Positions 23,468 to 33,576 of a DNA stretch of 64,000 nucleotides are shown piece after piece. Under the pieces are notes generated by a model. That model worked only from the letters and a program-made list of their open reading frames with translations. It was not told the DNA's origin and searched no databases. Origin of the DNA: Ryuthela nishihirai (Eukaryota > Arthropoda > Arachnida > Araneae > Heptathelidae). The first letter of the stretch is position 1, and the number at the start of each line of letters is the position of its first letter. The DNA lies in contig JAWZYU010000005.1 in the NCBI GenBank assembly GCA_038380435.1, positions 34,618,001 through 34,682,000 on the forward strand, written 5' to 3'. The translations under genes and the position numbers were made by a program.

Positions 23468-26400
23468 TCATCATCATCATCCTCAAGCAGCCATGGGCTA
23501 CGGAGGTCCAACCAGACCGTGCAATTTAGTTCTCCAAGCAAGTCTATCCTGAGCTACATCTACTGCATCTGGCCACTGCACACCAATTCTAACAAGGTCC
23601 TGTTTGACATTGTCTGCCCACCGCATCCTAGGTCTCCCCCTCCTTCTGAGGCCTTTAGGCACACTGTTCATAACCCTATTCGCCAATCTATAATTATTCA
23701 TACAGGCAACATGGCCAAACCAACGGAGTCTCTCTCTGCAAAATATGCTGCTTAAAGGAGGTTGCAAACTCCTTTGCCTGATCTCATCATTAGTTACAAA
23801 ATTGAACCACCCAATGCCTAAGATACTGCGTAAGCATCTGGAATCAAAAGCATCTAGTTTCCTGTTATCTTGTTTACAAAGTGTCCAAGTTTCACTACCA
23901 TAACTAACCCTAGAAAGAACCAAACTATTATACAGTCTAATTTTAGTCTTTAGGTGTATACGCCTATTTCTCCACACTCTCCATAGGTTCTTAAAAGTCC
24001 CGGCAGCAATCCCTATTCGTCTGTTAATCTCATGCCGCATATCACCATTATCTGTTACATAGCTCCCAAGATAATTAAATTGTGACACCTGCTCAAGACT
24101 GCAACCATTCAGATTAACTGAATCACAGCCTGCCTGACCAATTTTCATCACTTTAGTTTTCTCTCTGTTTATAACCAAACCTACTCTACTACCAGTCTCA
24201 TCAACAGCTCGAATGAAAGAGTTCATCTCATCAACATCATTTGCCAGAAGGGCTAAATCATCAGCATAATCTAAATCAGAAATTGTCGTATCTCCAGTCC
24301 ATTTAAGGCCAAAATCTTTCCCTTGAAGTGAATTTCGCATAACATAATCAATAACCAAGCTAAAGTGAAAAGGAGACAAAATGCACCCTTGTCGAACACC
24401 AGAAGTAATGCTAAACCAATTGCTACAAGCCTTACCAACTCTCACACACGACTCAGTGTTATTATAGAGAGCTTTCATAATGTTAACTAACTTGTCTGGT
24501 ATACCATATGATCTCACAATCACCACAATTTATGACGATCAACAGAGTCGAAAGCCTTTTTGAAATCAACAAAGCTAGCAACCAAAGGTTTCTGAAACTC
24601 TAAACATTTCTCAAGAATCTGCCTAAGTGAAAATATCTGATCCACACATCCCCTACCACTTCTGAATCCACATTGCTCATCACGCAATTGACTGTCAACC
24701 AGATTCTTAATTCTATTAAGCACAATCATGGAAAGAACTTTACCTGGAACAGAGAGTAGGCTGATACCCCTATAGTTATCACAAGAACTGCGATCACCTT
24801 TTTTGAAAATAGGGATAACAATAGCTCTGGTAAAATCCTTAGGAACCATGCCTTTATCATAAAAGATATTCAGAATTTCAGTCATCCAAGTGGTAACCGA
24901 AACATTCCCAGCTCTAAGCATTTCCGTAGTAATTTCATCTACCCCTGGGGATTTATGAAGTTTAAGTTTAGAAACAGCCAAAATAACTTCAGATTGTGTT
25001 AGAGGGCCAACATTAAAGCCACCAATGCATCTATCATCATTGCAAACAATGGGAGTAGAACTAACTACATTGTTTAGAACATCACTGAAATGCTCAGCCC
25101 ACCTAGCCATGACAGAATCCTCCCCTTCTATAACCTTACCTTGTTTATCCTTCAATCCTTGTATGCCTGTCCGTTTTCTACCACACAAAACATTAACTAT
25201 CTGGTACAGCTCTCTGCTGTTGTGCTGTCTAACTGCTTCCTCGGCTTTGTCAGCGAAACCATCAAGCTAAAGATTCTTGTCAGCAGCTAACTGATCCTTT
25301 ACAAGTTTATTAAGGTCTCTGTAATGCTTTCTATTAGAACTAGTAGGGTATTGATTAAGGGCATTCCTGCAGTTCTTTCTTTCCGAAATAAGCTCAAGTG
25401 TCTTATCACTCAGATAATTTTGCCTCTTCTGCTCCTTTTTTCCTAAAAGAGTACTGTTAGTGTCCAAAAAAGCCTGTTTAAAATGATCCCATTCTTCCTC
25501 AACTTCAGTAGTAAGCAAACCATGACTGTCATAATGACTAATAACCTATCATGGTAAGCTTTGGCTATAACTGGATCTTTCAGAGCTTCAGTATTAAAAG
25601 TAATTTTTTTAACCCTAGCACAACACTTTTTAAGTTTAAGTTGCAACAAACTTTTAACAAGGTAATGGTCAGATCCAATTTCAGCTCCCCTATATGCCCT
25701 GGTATTCCTAACAGAACTAGCCCATTTGCTGTTAATTAATATGTAATCAATCATATTCTTATGCAGCCCATCAGGTGAAACCCATGTGTACTTATGTATG
25801 TCGCGGTGTTTGTAATAAGTGTTAGTTATTCTGAATCCATTGAGTTTACTTACCTGTAGGAGACGATGCCCATTGTCATTGCAGCTACCAATACCAAAAG
25901 GGCCTATTACTCCTCCCCAAAGGTCAGAGTCAGTACCAACTTTGGCATTGAAGTCACCAAGAACAAGGGTAATATCTCCTTTCTTGACAGAATTCAAAAT
26001 ATCCTGAAGTTATTCATAAAACCTATCCTTCTCATCCTCATCGGCATCCTCAGTGGGGGCATAACAGCAGATAACATTCAAGTCTTTAACGCTTGTCTGA
26101 AATTTTGCTGTAAGAAACCTTTCATTAATGCACTCATATCCTAGAAGAGCATCGCTAGCGTGTCTGCTGAGAAGCAGACCCACGCCTTGGTGATGCTTAT
26201 TGTCGTCCCTCCCTGAAAAGAGAAATTTAAGATTATTTTTAAGATTCTGACCTTTATCTGTCCATCTGGTCTCTTGCAAGCCGAGAATATCTAAATTATA
26301 ACGGTGGAATTCTTGTGTGAGGACATCAAGAGAAAAAGCTCTGTGCAGAGTCCTCACATTCCAACTACCTATGGAGAGAAAATGGTTAGTGGGATGTTTA

Positions 26401-27053
26401 AAGAAACTATGTTTATTGAGAGAGGGAATGCCGACAATATCAAGCAGCCCCCAATCGCAGACATGGGGCAAAGACCCGTTCCCCCACTACTAAAGGCTGA
26501 AGCCATCTACACTGGAAGACTTCCTCCAATGTAGAATTTGACGATGCCAATAGAAGCAAAGAGTTCAGGTGCCTGCTATGACTTCTGCTCAGGATTATCC
26601 ACCAGCTGATAAACATATCCTGTGAATTTATTCACTTGGGGTTGTCAACCCACAAACAAACAGAAAACACAGCGGAAGATTTTCCCTCTACAGAAGCCCA
26701 CCAGTGCAGCAAAATCAGGATCCATAATCAAGCTCAGAGCCATATATCTGTCCAGTCCAGTAGGTTTATATGGTCAGCACCAGGACCCTGTGTGGTTGAC
26801 CACTCCTCAGCAGGGTAGAAAGAAAAGAAAATTAGCCATAGTTGTACAGATCAGTAGGCCACACTAATCTGGCAGCCCTCCCCTTCCGTTCACTTCCACA
26901 AGAGAGTATCTCTTTTGAAAGTTACTAACGGTCCGCACCACGAGAAGGCGGGGTCGGACATTAGGTGCTAGGCCTGGCCGGTTCTATGCATCATCACAGA
27001 GGATTGGTGCATAGCTCTCCTTCCAGTGACTACCTAGCTACCATTTACAGACC
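23468..27053 (-). mobile_element. RTE-type LINE copy B, full length, nested in SINE-A
   Basis: About 3586 bp, nearly identical to copy A over its whole length. The ends match copy A: a CATCATCAT tail then CCTCAAGCAGCCATGG at the left, and CTACCATTTACAGACC at the right. The flanks give a short TSD with one mismatch, CTGTGCA at 23461-23467 and TTGTGCA at 27054-27060. Both flanks are consecutive parts of one SINE-A. Confidence 0.93.
23498..26506 (-). pseudogene. Endonuclease-reverse transcriptase ORF of RTE copy B
   Basis: The same protein as in copy A. The endonuclease is better kept: SIGSWNVRTL, LGLQETRWTDKGQ (catalytic glutamate present), CCYAPTEDADEDEKD, LVLGDFNAKVG and GAEIGSDHYLV. The RT has VDFKKAFDSVDRHKLW, GVRQGCILSPFHFSLVID and DLDYADDLALL, and the C-terminal end is GRPRMRWADNVKQDLVRIG to a stop at about 23498. 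Defects: a frameshift near 26450, a Gln-to-stop change near 26008, the one-base deletion shared with copy A near 25540, a Trp-to-stop change near 25266, and a frameshift near 24525. Not functional as written. Confidence 0.93.
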
Positions 27054-27232
27054 TTGTGCACTTTAAAGAAAACAGTCGATGGCCTTAACCGGAGGATACC
27101 ATCTGTCCTATAACAACTGTGCAATGGATCCCCTTCCCCAACCATCTCAGAGACCTTGGGATTCTTGTAACCTGTCCAATTAGCCCACTGTGTGCAAAAA
27201 AGTGCATCTCAGAAATAAACCAAACCAGCCAA
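27054..27232 (+). mobile_element. SINE-A, 3' part continuing after RTE copy B
   Basis: It begins TTGTGCACTTTAAAGAAAAC, overlapping the last bases before the LINE as a target duplication. It carries ATACCATCTGTCC, CAACTGTGCAATGGATCCCC and the tail TTAGCCCACTGTGTGCAAAA, then CTCAGAAATAAACCAAACC. Confidence 0.93.
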
Positions 27233-27360
27233 GACCCATTCTTTTGCTACAAGGACTACTGGAGTCATAAAATTCTCTTGATACCAATGAATGTTCCAGA
27301 AAGAGCCTCGGATAAAAAAAATCCCTTCATCCTGGAGCATTGTATTCAAGCGACGTAAGA

Positions 27361-27600
27361 CGTTCCTCTGTACGATCCAGCGCTTAATGGCGGCAGTAAC
27401 TACTGGGAATTAGATTAACCTAGGTAGGTTGGCTGGAGTGGTGACCCTCTATTGCTGGTGGACGACAGAGCAATTACATTAATGCAGCTGTTCCCCTGGC
27501 CGTTGTCGCCACTTCGGGAAGTAATGGATGACAGACGGATATTCGCCTGCATGCGTGGCGACAGGACGTTGCGTGGCACACTGATAGAGTCACGTGAGGC
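27361..27600. promoter_or_regulatory. GC-richer unique island with TAAT motifs (possible conserved non-coding DNA)
   Basis: This stretch matches none of the repeat families in the window and is richer in G and C than its neighbours. It contains GCGCTTAATGGCGG, GGGAATTAGATTAACC and GAGCAATTACATTAATGCAG, which resemble clustered homeodomain-type TAAT sites. The regulatory role is inference only. No long open frame crosses it. Confidence 0.3.
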
Positions 27601-27950
27601 TTAAGTTTCCTCCACTACGGGAATATTGGATTTGTTTGGCGCTGATTTGTCGTTCTGCTAATAAACGGAGAAATCTGTTTTCACCGAAAGTGAAAAAAAA
27701 AGAAGCTTTCGTTTTGTTTGCAGATGATGATGAGGATAACAAGTGGAGAAGTGAGAGGAGGGAGGAAGTCTCTCTTTAAGCCTTTTGTTAAATTCTTCTA
27801 AATGAGAGACTGGAGTAGAAAAGAGGAATGATATTGTGATGTCTTTTATATTTTCTTTTAATGTCAAAAAGGAAACAATGAGGGGTAATTCTCATTCGTT
27901 TAGGACGGTATTCGATTCTGAGGATTTGAGTGCTGTTATTACGGTGGAAA
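27601..27950. other. AT-rich DNA, nothing recognised
   Basis: Short frames on both strands have no domain, and no repeat family matches. Confidence 0.5.
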
Positions 27951-27953
27951 AGG

Positions 27954-28339
27954 TTGGGTTGTTTTACCTCTGAGCGGCACTTTTTTTGCACACCATGGGC
28001 TAAATGGCCAGGTCACATGGACCCCGAAGGCTCAGAGAAGGTTGGGGGAGGGGACCCACTGGAACAGCTGTTGGGAGACAGATGGTAGACTCCCGTCAAG
28101 GCCATCCAGCGTGTTCTTTAACGTGCACAGGGTATGGCTCTCCCACACACGGGGCCACGGCTTAACGTCCCATCCGATGGACGGCGGCCTTTCGAAGCCC
28201 ATCGGTGTCCCCTACTGACCGTGGGCAGGGCGGGGAATTTTGCGGAGATAAATCTCAACGCTGACCCAGCTGGGACTCGAACCTGGGAACTACAGATTAC
28301 GAGCCTGGCGCGCTACCGACTGAGTCACCCCCGCCCCAG
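27954..28339 (-). mobile_element. SINE-A, full length with 12-bp TSD
   Basis: A 386-bp SINE-A on the minus strand. The TSD CGGTGGAAAAGG (27942-27953) and CGGTGAAAAAGG (28340-28351) has one mismatch. The copy is close to consensus: tail TTGGGTTGTTTTACCTCTGA, head GACTGAGTCACCCCCGCCCC. Confidence 0.95.
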
Positions 28340-28435
28340 CGGTGAAAAAGGAATACCTTTTCTCTTCTGGTTCCAGTAATGAGTAAAGCATATTTCAAAT
28401 GGTAAGAAAATTGCTGTTGTGAAGTTTTATCTCTG

Positions 28436-28790
28436 TAAATTGAATTTTTTTTCACACAATGGGCTAAATAGCCAGATCAGAAGGACCTCAAGGGCTCAGA
28501 GAAGGTTGAGGGAAGGGGATCCACTGGACAGCTGTTAGGAGACTGGTGATAATCTCCCGTCAAGGCCACACAACGAGTTTTATAAAGTGCACAGCATATG
28601 GCTCTCCTGGACCTGGAACCATGGCTTAAAGTTCCAACCGACGGATGTCGGCTCTGTCATGCCCATTGGTGTCCCCCTTCTCACCTAAGGGAGAATGGGT
28701 GTCACTAGAAATAAATCACACAGGGGACTCGAACCTGGGAACTGAGGGGTTAAGAGGTTGGCGAGTTATTAACTGAACCTACCTCCGTGA
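28436..28790 (-). mobile_element. SINE-A, old diverged copy
   Basis: CACACAATGGGCTAAATAGC, GGGGACTCGAACCTGGGAAC and the head-like GAACCTACCTCCG keep the SINE-A order on the minus strand, with many substitutions. The tail side has lost the ACCTCTGAGCGGC motif. Confidence 0.85.
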
Positions 28791-28877
28791 AAAAGGAGCA
28801 GGTTGGAAGTTTCTGGAGAACAAGGATGCCAGCAGAGGAGGGAGCGGGCGTTGCTTCTCTTAGGAAAAATTAATATA

Positions 28878-30232
28878 CACTGCTTGACGTAGAACATGCC
28901 ACACCAGGAAGTATTTGTCGGAGCGCCATGCAAATAGGTGCATATGTGTCGGGTTATGGAAATTACTGTAGTTGCGAACCAATCACGTGATAGGTGAGGG
29001 AAATAAAAGCGCATAACGGCTCGGCTAGCTAAGTTTGGTCGTCCTCACCTGGATGTGTGGACCAATGAATCGGAGTGATCTCGGCGGCGAATGCACGTCT
29101 AAGGAGTGAGAATGCCTGGACAACATCATCGGAAATCATACCATCACACGGACACCTTTACCAGAGGCTTCATCATAGAGTTATGTACAGCAAACTGGTC
29201 CCTATATCGCACCACAGTGTAAACACATCGGGATGCAAGAACTGTCAGCCGAATTTGGTGACAGTGGTTGAAATAAGGTAACGTGCATTGCAGTAGTAGG
29301 ACTGGTGCATGTAGGCAGACGTCCGAACGGCTCGATTGACGCATTTGATGGCAAGCCGTAGCAGCGTCCAATCCATAGTGGACGACATTCGATGCGTGTA
29401 CAGGCAACTACGGACATCCCGGTGTCGACATGGACTGTGAATCGTCGATTGGCCGAGGCAAGTTGATGCTTTCACCAGCCATTGCGACGATTGCCACACA
29501 CTGCAGCACATCGTTGTGCAAGTTGTGGTGGTGCCGTACCAGATACGTGTGGTGGGACAAATGGGACCATATTGTATTCAGTGATGAGTCTCGCATGTCT
29601 CAGTGCCGATGATCGCAGATTGTGAGTCTGGGGATGATGTGGTCACTGTGCTGATCTTGCTGCCATCCGTGAGTGTTATATGGCTCAGCCTAGTGTCATG
29701 ATTTGGGGCGCTATCAGTTTTCAACAACACAATGATGCTTCGATGAAGTGCTGCAGTCATTTTACTGCTGTGTGTCCATGGTATCCCTGATGCCTAGTTC
29801 AACACGATAACGCCTGCCCGCACACTGCTAACATCAGCAGATAGTGTCTACAAGGTGTCCAGGTGCTGCCTTGGCCAGTGCGATCCCCCAGACTTTTCCC
29901 CAATAGAGAACGTGTGGGACGTCATTGGCAGACGACTTCTCTCCTCTGCATGATCCCCTTGCAATGTCGATGAATTATGGAATCAGGTCAACGACACACG
30001 ATCTGGGGACTTTTCCACTAGATGCCACGCCATGTTGTCGAATGTATAGTCCAACATGGCGGTAATACGACCTACTGACTAAGACCACATTACCCTATCT
30101 CCTCGCCATCGCATTCATGTAATCCCTTATAAATAAAATCACTCCTTCCCACCTACTTGTCCACATGTATGGTGAGTTTTGTCTCATTTCGTGCACTCCT
30201 TCATGATATGGCATTTTCTATGTCGAGCAGTG
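28878..30232 (+). mobile_element. Tc1-like element with both inverted ends
   Basis: The ends are inverted repeats: CACTGCTTGACGTAGAACAT at 28878 and the reverse complement of ATTTTCTATGTCGAGCAGTG at 30213-30232, flanked by TA on each side. The length of about 1355 bp is usual for a Tc1-like transposon. The region inside carries a broken transposase on the plus strand. Confidence 0.85.
29080..30060 (+). pseudogene. Tc1-like DD34E transposase pseudogene
   Basis: The catalytic signatures are visible in different frames. WDHIVFSDESRMS (about 29560-29600) holds the first D. VQHDNACPHTAN (about 29795-29830) holds the second D. SPIENVWDVIGRRL (about 29895-29940) holds the E. The N-terminal DNA-binding part is degraded beyond confident reading. 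Many frameshifts and stops separate the motifs, so no protein can be made. All three acidic residues can still be read, unlike the element at 43224, where the E is lost. Confidence 0.82.
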
Positions 30233-30321
30233 TATAATGAATAATACAGTGGTACCACAAAAAAAGTTTTTTTCCTTGGCAAATGTAACACAGCAAACAT
30301 TATACAATATTTATTCAGATG

Positions 30322-30613
30322 TTGGAGGAGCAAAGGTGGCTCAGTCAGTAGTGTACAGTCGCCCAAAAAAGTATCCGAACGCTACGGTTGATTATAGAAT
30401 TAAAAAAAATATATATGGCAACGATTATTTTAGAAATTAGTGATCTGGCAACCTTCGTGTACAGTACACGAAGGTTGCCAGATCACTAATTTCTAAAAAA
30501 AATCGTTGCGAGATATTTTTTTCTGAATTCTGTAGTCAGTCATAGCGTTCGGATACTTTTTTGAGCGACTGTACAATGCTCATGTTCCCTGGTGGGACTC
30601 ACCTGGGAACATT
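30322..30613 (+). mobile_element. SINE-A head fragment carrying the palindromic MITE
   Basis: GGAGGAGCAAAGGTGGCTCA (30324-30343) then GTCAGTAGTG is a tRNA-like SINE head. It is interrupted by the MITE at a TA and resumes as CAATGCTCATGTTCCC with GGGACTCACCTGGGAAC. The same arrangement, inverted, lies at 33868-34150. Confidence 0.8.
30356..30571. mobile_element. Palindromic Tc1/mariner-like MITE, copy 1
   Basis: This is 216 bp flanked by TA (30354-30355 and 30572-30573). The two halves are long near-perfect reverse complements: CAGTCGCCCAAAAAAGTATC at the left end, the reverse complement of ATACTTTTTTGAGCGACTG at the right, meeting at GTGTACAGTACACG. There is no coding capacity. TA duplication and CAGT-type ends suggest mobilisation by a Tc1/mariner transposase. 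Confidence 0.88.
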
Positions 30614-30635
30614 TAACATTCCTTGAAAGCGTAAA

Positions 30636-30772
30636 AAATGAAAATAAATATTCCATCAAACAGCTGCTTGCCGCAGAGGTCTGACAGGTGACTGTCAGTT
30701 TATACGCCATAGAGGTTTTTTGAGGATGGCGGAGCCTCAGCGGAAAGGCAACACAAATATCCATGCCTTACT
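30636..30772 (-). mobile_element. SINE-B fragment without head
   Basis: AATAAATATTCCATCAAACA then GCTGCTTGCCGCAGAGG, and TCCATGCCTTAC at the end, match the SINE-B body on the minus strand. The tRNA-like part is missing. Confidence 0.88.
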
Positions 30773-31263
30773 GTTTCATATTATTTACTAATGCGAAAAA
30801 GGATTTTTTAAATATATATTTCAATAAGTTTATTGTTTTTCGTTTTATTTTCGTGCATCCTTAGTTGGTATTATGGTATGGCATATGTCTGAATTTTTTT
30901 GCCAAGGAAAAAAACTTTACCGAGAGAGTTAAATTCGCAACTGCTCGAGCCAGGCACGGGCTTCCCTAGTAAGGGGAGCTCAGCGCTGTAGCGTGAGGGA
31001 TCTTAGTGTCGCGAACTCCTGCGACTACGTAAAAACAGGATTTTAATAATAATAATTGTTATTTTACAGAAATTCCACAGAATTGGGAAAAACTATTTTT
31101 AGCTTCACCTACAAACTTCCAAAAGAATAAGTATTGAAATCTCGAAAAAGAAATCGAAATTTTTTTTACCGTAGCCGGGCCTCTTGCTACAGCTGCGTCC
31201 CTGAATGCAGCTCTGGCTCGAGTTAAATATTTCTGTCTTTTTGAACTTTGAATTGTGCTTTGC
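30773..31263. other. Unassigned DNA
   Basis: A small GC-richer patch near 30945-31030 (GCTCGAGCCAGGCACGGGC) and AT-rich flanks. No recognised domain or repeat. Confidence 0.5.
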
Positions 31264-31385
31264 CACAATTCCTTCATGGCCACAGTTTATCCTCACTCAA
31301 ATGGACACGTTCATCATGATAAAGCACCTGCTCACAAGGTACGTATCGTCACCGAATGGTTCCAGAAACATGCCGACATTTCATG
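31264..31385 (+). pseudogene. Fragment of a Tc1-like transposase
   Basis: TTCATCATGATAAAGCACCT then GCTCACAAGGTACG reads as HDKAPAHKVRIVTEWFQKHAD, the region around the second catalytic D. It aligns by eye with 4005-4105 of the remnant at 3247-4370, so both derive from one Tc1-like family. Confidence 0.78.
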
Positions 31386-31430
31386 ATTCGGAAAAATAAA
31401 TGCGGCAACCGGTTTGTCTTGGAGTTGTGA

Positions 31431-31560
31431 GATTGTTGTTGGATTGTTTTACCTCTGTAAGACACTTTTTTTGCGCACAATGAGCTAAATGCCAGGTTAA
31501 AGGACCCCGAGGTCTCAGAGAAGGTTGGTGGAAGGGGCCCACTGGACAGCAGTTAGGAGA
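31431..31560 (-). mobile_element. SINE-A tail-side fragment
   Basis: TTGGATTGTTTTACCTCTG, GCACAATGAGCTAAATGCC and CTCAGAGAAGGTTGGTGG match SINE-A on the minus strand. The copy runs directly into the 37-bp minisatellite at the point where SINE-A normally reads GACAGATGGTAGCCTCCCG. Confidence 0.88.
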
Positions 31561-31782
31561 CGGAGAGTAGCCTTTCTTCTACTCATCCAACATGTTACAG
31601 AGAATAGCCTTTCTTCTACTCATCCAGCATGTTACGGAGAGTAGCCTTTCTTCTACTCATCCAGCATGTTACAGAGAGTAGCCTTTCTTCTACTCATCCA
31701 GCATGTTACGGAGAGTAGCCTTTCTTTTACTCATCCAGCATGTTACGGAGAGTAGCCTTTCTTCTACTCATCCAGCATGTTA
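31561..31782. repeat. 37-bp minisatellite, six units
   Basis: Units start at 31561, 31598, 31635, 31672, 31709 and 31746. Each reads CGGAGAGTAGCCTTTCTTCT followed by ACTCATCCAGCATGTTA with few substitutions. The unit resembles the SINE-A interval between its GACAGATGGTAGCC and CCATCCAGCGTGTT motifs. Confidence 0.92.
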
Positions 31783-31814
31783 TTCAATTGAATTGAAGGA
31801 TGTAAATTCTTCTC

Positions 31815-32058
31815 TATTAACTCCAACTCTGCCCTCAGAGAGATAGAAGACACTGGTAAGCTTGAAAATGCCACCATCTGTCGGAGAGGGAGTCAAGCTC
31901 TGGTCCCAAGTGCAGGACAACCATTCCCTGTTAATAGAAGGATGGATGATCTTTACAGGAGGTTTCCATCTGTTTCCTAACAACGTCCACCTTTCTTGAG
32001 CCTTCGAGGTCCTTGTGGGATAAAAAATTGCTTCTCTGAGGTAAAGCAATCCAACCTA
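31815..32058 (+). mobile_element. Diverged SINE-A tail half, opposite orientation
   Basis: CCACCATCTGTCGGAGAGGG, CCATCTGTTTCCTAACAACG, CCTTCGAGGTCCTTGTGG and CTCTGAGGTAAAGCAATCC follow the SINE-A order on the plus strand. Together with 31431-31560 it forms a head-to-head, imperfect palindrome around the minisatellite. Confidence 0.75.
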
Positions 32059-32226
32059 TGTATCTGAAATTTAAAAGTAAATCTTAATATGCTGTATCCC
32101 ACATTGGTTGAACACGACTATCGAACCAAGCACGAGTGCAACGTAAAGAATGGGACATGACCATGTCACTGAAATGTTATATAGGTATATCAGGTGCAAT
32201 ATTTGTTACGTTTTTTCCAAAAAAAA

Positions 32227-32270
32227 CAATCTTTTACTTACACAAACGTGTTTGTGTAAGTAAAAGATTG
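32227..32270. repeat. Perfect 21-bp hairpin with 2-base loop
   Basis: CAATCTTTTACTTACACAAA plus C (32227-32247) is followed after GT by its exact reverse complement (32250-32270), within T-rich flanks. Possibly a tiny foldback element. Confidence 0.88.
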
Positions 32271-32811
32271 CTTTTTTTTATCATTTTTTTTCATTACTCG
32301 CAAATTCCCATCAATATATTTGGTAAAAATAGTAAATGTTATGATACATATGAATAAACGGAAATTGATTGTTATTTTAATCGGGCATCATTACACACCT
32401 TTAAAGTAATAACATTTATGGAAAGTCCAATCCACATCAACCAGAAATACGCTAAATTTCGTTGATATTTCGAAAAACAGTAAAAATCATTAAAAGCAAT
32501 TTTTATCTCATGCAAAGTTTGCTGAAAAATGTGTTTCGCCTGGAGTGTGATACGAATCCACAAACTCCTGATGATATGACTGCTGTTCTGACCACTGAGC
32601 ATTCGTTTCCTATCGCGGCAACTCAATTATTTCAGAAAACCTTTCATGAGTTACACGTTTGCAGGAGCATTTTCTGTGGTTTTTCTTTCCCATAAACTTC
32701 TATCTTTTAAAGCATAAAAATTTGACAATTGATTATGATATATCAAAATGTGGCACCTTTACCGTTGCACCAATTATATTTTAATATTTATTAAGTGTTG
32801 TGCAGCTAAAA
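32271..32811. other. AT-rich DNA, nothing recognised
   Basis: No recognised repeat. Frames at 32372-32626 and 32462-32695 overlap on opposite strands without any domain. Confidence 0.5.
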
Positions 32812-32945
32812 AAAGGTCACAAGGACCCCAAGGGTTCAGAGAAGGTAGGTGGAAGGGTTCGCTGGACAGCGGTTAGGAGTTGGACAGTTGCCTTTCTTCC
32901 AGATCATCCAGCATGTTGTTTAATTGAATTGAAGGATGGAAAATC
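32812..32945 (-). mobile_element. SINE-A fragment related to the 31.4-31.8 kb copy
   Basis: GGTCACAAGGACCCCAAGGG, GGACAGCGGTTAGGAG and ATCCAGCATGTTG continue into AATTGAATTGAAGGATG, as at 31781-31805, but with only one unit instead of six. It looks like a paralogue from before the minisatellite expansion. Confidence 0.78.
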
Positions 32946-33199
32946 TTCTTTATTAATTGCTATTTAGGACCTTGATTTGCTTATCAATATGAGAACAGTT
33001 AAAGTTATGTATATTGTTTAGTTTTCTCATTTGTGATTAAATCAATTCTCATGTTGGCCTATTTTCCATGTGATTGTTCTCGGAGTTCATTTCTTTCGCT
33101 TAGATGTCGGATTTTACTCGAATTGCTTTCTTTGGTCAAAGAGCTGTCCCAAAGATTTCCCAATATTTTGGCAAAGATGTACAAACAGCTGTCGCTATT

Positions 33200-33576
33200 T
33201 CGATCAACATTACTAATGGACTACCCTGTTCTTCGTACACTAACTTAACTTTAGGCAAACTTCTGAAATCCCGGGACTCTTATTACGCCTGCCAGCACCT
33301 GAAGGAACACCAAAGCACACTAGTTTTGTCTTCTTCTAAACTTGGATGGATGCGACTGGTATAGTTGTTTTGTGCTAAAACATTTGGGGGAAAATTAGGA
33401 CACCCTTGTTAATGGTTGCCATCACTTGGAAGAGCGCGTCGACGTTTATTGTGAACTGCAACGATTGGAGAGGAAGAGTTACCAGATTCACCAACACTTG
33501 GAGGAACACCAGATTTCATGCTTTGTCTAATGACACTTGTAGGAACGTTATGACATTCTTCTTTTGTCTTCCAACA
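33200..33576. repeat. Degenerate minisatellite
   Basis: Loosely repeated phrases such as CACCTGAAGGAACACCAAAG, ACACTTGGAGGAACACCAG and TTTTGTCTTC recur. They resemble the GGAGGAA(T/C)(G/A)C-type units further right (34280-34620 and 35640-36270). The units are too diverged to give a period. Confidence 0.5.

Larger units (their letters stand above)
30263..30918. repeat. Perfect 21-bp inverted repeat bracketing MITE and SINE-B
   Basis: AAAGTTTTTTTCCTTGGCAA plus A (30263-30283) is exactly inverted at 30898-30918. Between the arms lie the SINE-A head, a palindromic MITE and a SINE-B fragment. The arms could be ends of an older composite element, but no TSD is evident. Confidence 0.6.

Noticed and set aside
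31561..31782. CRISPR-like regular repeat
   Set aside because: The units are directly adjacent without unique spacers, and the context is eukaryotic transposon DNA. It is a minisatellite.
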